From Diadophis punctatus similis (Eukaryota > Chordata > Lepidosauria > Squamata > Dipsadidae): a stretch of DNA of 64,000 nt. The stretch lies in the NCBI GenBank assembly GCA_023053685.1, contig JALIGW010000002.1, forward strand, positions 46,961,778 to 47,025,777, in the 5' to 3' direction. The first letter of the stretch is position 1. The number at the start of each line of letters is the position of its first letter. This document shows, piece after piece, positions 58,890 through 64,000 of this stretch. The position numbers and the translations under genes were made by a program. The notes under the pieces are model-generated. The model made no database searches. It was not told the DNA's origin and saw only the letters and a list, made by a program, of their open reading frames with translations.

Positions 58890-61654
58890 CAGGTAGCCCT
58901 GGACTTACAGCAGTTCATTTAGTGACCATTCAAAGTTACCATGGCACTGAAAAAGTGACTTATGACCATTTTTCACACTTAGGTCCTTTGTAGCATTGCC
59001 ATGATTATGTGTTCAAAATTCATACACTTGGCAATTGACTCATATTTATGAGGGATGCAGTGTCCAGGGAACATATGATCACCTCTTGTGACCTTCTGAA
59101 AAAAGTTAGTGGGAAAGCCAGATTCACTTAACAACCGTGTTACTAACTTAACAACTGCAGTGATTCACTTAATAACTGTGGCAAGAAAAGTTGTAAAAAG
59201 TTGCAGGGAGGCGGGACCGACTAGGTGGTTCCGCCCCAGGCGCCTAATGGAACCGGAAGGATTCCAGAGGGAACTTGGGGAAATACCTGAAACCCTGGTA
59301 CACAATTTGGCTGACTCCCTGGTGGCTGCTTGGAACACCGCAGCATCAGGGGCCCTAGACCGAATTGCGCCTAAGCGACCTCTCTATGGCAGTGGATCCC
59401 GGAAAGCTCCCTGGTTTACCGAGGAGCTCCGGGAGATGAAACGCCAGAAGAGACGTCTAGAACGCCGCTGGAGGGCCAGAAAAACCGAGTCTGATCGAAC
59501 ACTATTAAGAATTTACATCAGATCTTATTTAGTGGCGATAAGGGCGGCAAAACGATCCTATTTTTCCGCTCTTATTGCGTCCGCAGATTCTCGCCTGGCC
59601 GCCTTGTTTAGGGTGACGCGCTCCCTCCTTGCAAAAGGGGGGAGCGAGGAACACTTACAAGGCAGAGCTGAGGAATTCGCTGAGTTTCTGTCGGATAAAG
59701 TCGCTCAGATTCGGTCAAACCTGGACTCTGGCTGGGCAGAGTCCATTGAGTTGACAGGGGCTAGTCCTAGTCCATCATTATGGGAAGAGTTTGGGCCTGT
59801 TTCTCCTGAGGATGTGGACAGGGCTGTGGGTGCGATGGGTACCTCCACCTGTTTATTGGACCCGTGCCCCTCCTGGCTGGTCTCGACCAGCAGGGAGGTG
59901 GCACGCGGCTGGATCCAGGCGGTGGTCACCGCTTCTTTGAGAGAGGGATCCGTACCGCAGTCGTTAAAAGCTGCGGTGGTGCGACCCCTCCTGAAGAAGC
60001 CTTCCCTGGATCCAGCTGACTTGAAGAACTATCATCCGGTCTCCAACTTACCTTTTTTAGGGAAAGTTGTGGAGAAGGTGGTGGTTACTCAGCTTCTGCA
60101 GCTCCTGGATGAAACAGATCATCTAGATCCTTACCAGTCGGGTTTCAGACGCGGCTACAGTGCAGAAACTGCCTTGGTCGCTCTGATGGATGATCTCTGG
60201 CGGGCCCGGGATGGGGGGAACTCCTCCATCCTGGTGCTACTTGACCTCTCAGCGGCTTTCGATACCATCGACCATGGTATCCTTCTGCATCGTCTCAGCG
60301 AGTTGGGAGTGGGAGGCACCGTTTTGCGGTGGTTCTCCTCTTATCTCGCTGATAGGATGCAGTCGGTGCTGGCAGGGGGGCAGAGGTCGTCCCCTAGGCC
60401 CCTATCATGTGGGGTGCCTCAGGGGTCGGTTCTCTCGCCCATCCTGTTCAACATCTACATGAAACCGCTGGGTGAGATCATTCGCAGACATGGGGTGTGT
60501 TTCCATCAGTACGCTGATGACACCCAGCTGTACATCACCACCCCGTCTGACTTCAGTGAGGCAGTTGATGTAATGTGCCGGTGCCTGGACGACGTTAGGA
60601 TCTGGATGGGGAGGAACAGACTCAGACTTAATCCCGACAAGACTGAGTGGCTGTGGATATTGCCTCCTAAGGATCATGACAACTGCCCCTCCTTGTTCCT
60701 TGAGGGAGCGAAACTGACTCCCTCGGACCGGGTCCGCAACTTGGGGGTCCTCCTAGATCCACAGCTAAAATTGGACCATCATCTTTCTGCTGTGGCTAGG
60801 GGGGCCTTTGCACAGGTTCGCCTGGTGCACCAGTTGCGGCCATATTTGGAGAAGGAGGCTCTACTCACGGTCACTCATGCCCTTGTCACCTCTCGTTTGG
60901 ACTACTACAATGCGCTCTATATGGGGCTACCCTTGAAGAGTATCCGGAGACTTCAGCTGGTGCAAAATACGGCTGCGCGTGCTGTGGTGGGTGTGCCAAG
61001 GTACACCCATGTGACATCGATACTCCGCCAGCTGCATTGGTTGCCCATCGGTCTCCGGGTCCAATTCAAGGTGTTGATCACCATCTTTAAAGCCCTTCAT
61101 GGCTTAGGACCAGGTTATCTACGGGACCGCATTCTGCCTCATACTTCCCTCCGACCAGTTAGGGCCCACAGAGTTGGCCTCCTCCAGGTCCCGTCGGCCA
61201 AGCAATGCCGGCTGGCGGGCCCAAGGGGGAGAGCCTTCTCTGTGGCTGGCCCCGCTCTCTGGAACCAACTTCCACCAGAGACCCGAACTATCCCCACTCT
61301 GCTGGCCTTCCGAAAAGCCGTTAAGACATGGCTCTTCCTGCAGGCGGGGGGTAGAGCTTAATTCACTCGAGCTCACCCCCCAAGTATGTATGATGTTGAA
61401 TGGTTGTTGATTTCTTATATTGTGTTTTAATTTTTATATTGTTTTAATTACTATTTTAGATTTTGGTTGTTCTTGTATTTTTCACTGATGTACGCCGCCC
61501 TGAGTCCTTAGGGAGTTGGGCGGCATATAAGAATTCCAAAATAAAATAAATAAAATAAATAAATAAAATAAATGGGGCAAAGCTCACTTATCAAATGTTT
61601 CGCTTAGCATATAAATTTTTGGCTCAATTGTGATTGTAAGTCAAGGACTACCTG
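58890..61654 (+). mobile_element. TA-flanked MITE (CAGGTAGYCC family) split by a LINE
   Basis: Left end CAGGTAGCCCTGGACTTAC and right end GTCAAGGACTACCTG are imperfect terminal inverted repeats flanked by TA (58888-58889 and 61655-61656), as in Tc1/mariner-type elements. The interior has the 'gacttatgaccatttttcac' and 'cacttaacaaccgtgttact' blocks of a common squamate non-autonomous element. A LINE interrupts it at about 59196-61571. The MITE alone is about 390 bp. Confidence 0.88.
59247..61361 (+). CDS. CR1/L3-type LINE ORF2, 5'-truncated, RT frame open (704 codons)
   Basis: Encodes the linker, reverse transcriptase and C-terminal region of a CR1/L3-clade LINE. The first in-frame ATG gives MEPEGFQRELGEIPETL, but this is a truncated copy, so that Met is internal; the APE endonuclease and ORF1 are missing. 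RT motifs in order: 'VVRPLLKKPSLDPADLKNYH', 'VSNLPFLGKVVEKVV', 'YQSGFRRGYSAETALV', 'LLDLSAAFDTIDHGILL', 'GVPQGSVLSPILFNIYM', active site Y422-A-D424-D425 ('HQYADDTQLYI'), and 'NRLRLNPDKTEWLW'. The tail includes 'LRQLHWLPIGLRVQFKVL' and 'ALWNQLPPETRTIPTLLAFR'. No stop interrupts it. The 3' UTR has a stem (gccgccctgagtcc with agttgggcggc) and ends in an A/T-rich tetramer tail to about 61571. The insertion lies inside a MITE; the target duplication is blurred by A-rich sequence. Confidence 0.9.
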   Translation: MEPEGFQRELGEIPETLVHNLADSLVAAWNTAASGALDRIAPKRPLYGSGSRKAPWFTEELREMKRQKRRLERRWRARKTESDRTLLRIYIRSYLVAIRAAKRSYFSALIASADSRLAALFRVTRSLLAKGGSEEHLQGRAEEFAEFLSDKVAQIRSNLDSGWAESIELTGASPSPSLWEEFGPVSPEDVDRAVGAMGTSTCLLDPCPSWLVSTSREVARGWIQAVVTASLREGSVPQSLKAAVVRPLLKKPSLDPADLKNYHPVSNLPFLGKVVEKVVVTQLLQLLDETDHLDPYQSGFRRGYSAETALVALMDDLWRARDGGNSSILVLLDLSAAFDTIDHGILLHRLSELGVGGTVLRWFSSYLADRMQSVLAGGQRSSPRPLSCGVPQGSVLSPILFNIYMKPLGEIIRRHGVCFHQYADDTQLYITTPSDFSEAVDVMCRCLDDVRIWMGRNRLRLNPDKTEWLWILPPKDHDNCPSLFLEGAKLTPSDRVRNLGVLLDPQLKLDHHLSAVARGAFAQVRLVHQLRPYLEKEALLTVTHALVTSRLDYYNALYMGLPLKSIRRLQLVQNTAARAVVGVPRYTHVTSILRQLHWLPIGLRVQFKVLITIFKALHGLGPGYLRDRILPHTSLRPVRAHRVGLLQVPSAKQCRLAGPRGRAFSVAGPALWNQLPPETRTIPTLLAFRKAVKTWLFLQAGGRA

Positions 61655-61656
61655 TA

Positions 61657-61988
61657 CATTACAAAGAACTTTATATCAGAAAAAAAAACTTTGCTTTAAA
61701 AACTTGCACCTGGTGAAAAAATAAATAAAAAGAAGGATGGTGTAGAAATTTGGGTCTGGTGAGGTGAATGGTACTATTAAAAGTTAGATGGAATCTGCGC
61801 AAAAAAGCCCTCTCGGTTGGGCAAAGTTAAGAATAGCAAAGGGACACAGATTTTTTTTTAACAATCAAAGAAACCCAACCACCTTACTAAAGTTACAGTA
61901 CAACAGGTTTTCACCCAGCATTTTCATGTTTCTTCTGTTAGTTTTTATTATCTAGTGTTTTCATATTATTGCCATTGAAATATAAAAC
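61657..61988. other. Spacer, nothing recognised
   Basis: AT-rich sequence between two MITEs. Confidence 0.4.
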
Positions 61989-61996
61989 CATTATAT

Positions 61997-62379
61997 CAGA
62001 GGTGGGTTCCTCCTGGTTTGCATCAGCTCTATAGAACTGGTAGTAAACCGGTGGTGACGTCACGTAGCCGGTTCTGTGGGTGCCGGTCCGTGGACGCCAC
62101 CATCTTTTTTGGGGATTTTTTTTTTTTGGATTTTTTTGCTGGTTTTTGCTTCTGCGCATGTGCAGAAGCCGAGTTTTTGGCACTGCGCATGTGCCTCCAT
62201 CTTGTTTTTTGCTTTTTTTGCTTTTTTTTGCTTCTGCGCATGCACAGAAGCCGAGTTTTCAGCACTGCACATGCGTGCCCATGCCCATGAGGCACGGCCA
62301 CGCAGCGCACAATGCACACGCAGCCACGCGGCACGGGAGGAAGAGAACCGGCAGCGAGGTAAGTTAGAACCCACCCCTG
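61997..62379 (+). mobile_element. hAT-type MITE (CAGNGGTGGGTTC family)
   Basis: Starts CAGAGGTGGGTTCC, ends GAACCCACCCCTG, with a perfect 8-bp duplication cattatat (61989-61996 and 62380-62387). It contains repeated 'gcttctgcgcatg' and 'cactgcgcatgtgc' blocks. 383 bp, non-coding. Confidence 0.95.
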
Positions 62380-62479
62380 CATTATATATATGAGTTTGAC
62401 ACCCATGACTTAGACATTTCAATAAAATAAACCTCAAGTGATTTTTAATTAAACCCTGGGACAGTGATGCCTGATCCCG

Positions 62480-63060
62480 TGTTGTTGCAGCAGAAGTAGA
62501 AGTGCAGCACAGAAACCAAAGAAACACTTATGTACAGTTGCTTATTCTTCAAATGTACCTTCTTCCATCACTCTTTATTTCCAGAATATATCACAGCAGG
62601 AAATGCCCTGAAAATGGCTCAGTGAACTTTAGCTGTGGCATTTTAACAAGCCTAAATGATTTAAAGTTTGCACAGAGCTTGTTATTTGAGTGGCCACAAT
62701 TAGTACGAAGGGAGCATTGCTTGACTGCACTGAGCTTGAATTCTTCTGGTCTGACCCATTAGTTGCTGAACTGTGCACAGACACTGCATTATTGCAGGAA
62801 GATAAGTGCATTCATTATTTTTAGTAATATCGGCAGAGAGACCACAAGAGGGGAGGCACTTGGTTAATGGTGTTCTCCTCCCCTCCTCTCCTCTGTAATT
62901 GTTATCTAAGTTCAACGTTTTATTAAGATTATGCACTCAGAGACAATGAAGAGATAATTAGTAATGTGCCCGCAATTAACATATAAGAAGATAAGATGAA
63001 TCATGATCATTCACACAGTTACATGTTACATTATGAGGCATTATAATAATTCTATGATGC
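62480..63060. other. Candidate conserved noncoding block
   Basis: Non-repetitive sequence with words such as 'gatgaatcatgatcattc', 'cattattttta' and AT-rich homeobox-like sites. No coding frame is supported. It is one of three blocks in the window that look like conserved enhancers; alignment to other vertebrates is needed. Confidence 0.3.
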
Positions 63061-63132
63061 AAGATAAACTGAATATTACTTTTTTACTCCAGACATTAGC
63101 CTAATTTTATACTCAGGGAAATTCCATTCTTA

Positions 63133-64000
63133 CCGTATTTTTTGGAGTATAAGACGCACCTTTTTACCCCCAAAAAGAGGGTGAAAACTTGGGTGCATCT
63201 TATACACCATATGTAGCCCCACCCACCCACCCACCCCCCACTCTTTGTCCTCTGCCTCCCAGCAATTTACCTCCTTGCAGCAAACAGTGCAGAGCCTGAC
63301 TAGCACAAGCAATTATCAGCCTTCTGACTCTCAGCTGAGAGGCTGCAGCCACGTGCTAAAATGAAAGTGAAACTAAAGCTGCAAGGAGGCAAATTGCTGG
63401 CAGGGAGAGGTGGAATTTTATTTTCTTGTGTTAATGAGTTGCTGGATGCAAGGAGGTAAGTCAATAACTATAAATGTCTGTAGAATGTTCAAATGATTAG
63501 ACTTATTTTTTAAAGACTGCTTTATTATTGTTCTAGACAACTTAACAAAATGAAGAAGCTTTTTAAAATAAATGCTTGATCTGAAGAGGCCCAGTGCTAT
63601 TGTATCTTCTTTTAAATAGCAGAGAATACTTCCAGAAAGCCACATCAATTTTAACAGCTTCTGTACAAGTATTGTCTGAAATGTAACAGTGTCCTGTTTA
63701 GTATTAAGATAAGGCAGCTGGGTTAAACCCTGACTTAGTCATGTTTGGAGTAGATCTATTTAAATAATTAGGAGGAGTTAGTTTGATTACATTTAAGAAA
63801 ACTTTCTGGCATTAATATACTGCCATGATGTACATTTCTCCAATTCTTTGCTATTTCTATGGGTCAGGCACACATGCACAGAAATACACAGCAAACAGTG
63901 TATATCATCTGTGCTGTTTGCTGTTTGGCAAATTGCTGGGAGGCAGAGGCTGAATTCCCACCCCCCTTGTTTTCCTCCCCCAAAACTAAGGTGCGTCTTA
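63133..64000 (+). mobile_element. MITE of the 'tataagacgcacc' family, running off the window
   Basis: Begins CCGTATTTTTTGGAGTATAAG after a TA, continues 'acgcaccttttta', and the window ends in 'actaaggtgcgtctta', the inverted complement of its start. The last bases of the right terminus lie beyond 64000. Longer than the fragment at 55215, with an unrelated interior. Confidence 0.7.

Noticed and set aside
62018..62527. Several Phe/Cys/Ala-rich frames on both strands
   Set aside because: They lie in the T-rich and palindromic interior of the MITE at 61997-62379.

Overview
The window reads as intergenic or intronic DNA from a squamate reptile, most likely a snake. I base this on the repeat community: tRNA-derived Sauria SINEs ending in (CTATTG)n, CR1/L3-, L2-, R4- and BovB-type LINE pieces, an AATAG pentamer run next to a LINE tail, a SPIN-like hAT element, a DIRS element and many short hAT-type MITEs. 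I see no complete host protein gene. The only host-gene signal is a short minus-strand segment (4141-4238) matching the end of RASA1 coding exon 1, followed by an intact splice donor.

Layout. 1-6.2 kb: a SINE, a broken R4-like LINE with a MITE inside it, a CR1 3' end cut by another MITE, a near-perfect 30-bp hairpin, the RASA1-like segment in GC-rich DNA, and L2-like LINE tails. 6.2-13.4 kb: AT-rich spacer with a fold-back LINE tail, a second R4 piece, a MITE and an antisense solo LTR. 13.4-18.8 kb: a MITE followed by a complete Ty1/copia retrotransposon with one 1285-codon gag-pol frame, LTRs differing at one base, a 5-bp target duplication, and a primer site matching the anticodon region of initiator tRNA-Met. 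19-24 kb: nested MITE/LINE fragments, BovB and a SINE. 24.5-30.4 kb: a 410-bp hAT MITE split by an almost complete DIRS tyrosine-recombinase retrotransposon with terminal inverted repeats, internal complementary region, gag, RT/RNase H/methyltransferase (one in-frame stop) and recombinase frames. 30.9-44.3 kb: more MITEs, SINE and LINE fragments and a SPIN-like hAT element. 44-58 kb: mostly single-copy AT-rich DNA with long microsatellites, a solo LTR and possible conserved noncoding blocks. 58.9-61.7 kb: a TA-flanked MITE carrying a 5'-truncated CR1/L3-type LINE whose reverse transcriptase frame is open for 704 codons. 62-64 kb: another MITE, a candidate conserved block, and a MITE that runs off the window.

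The coding content is therefore retrotransposon machinery. The copia element looks recent and structurally complete. The DIRS element has every module but carries a nonsense codon in its RT. The LINE has lost its endonuclease by truncation. One hAT-type MITE family (ends CAG(g/t)GGTGGGTTC) supplies eight copies with both ends and 8-bp target duplications (six exact, two with one mismatch) plus three partial copies. It repeatedly carries a TGCGCATGCGCA-type palindrome resembling an NRF1 site. Nested insertions let the order of several events be read directly.
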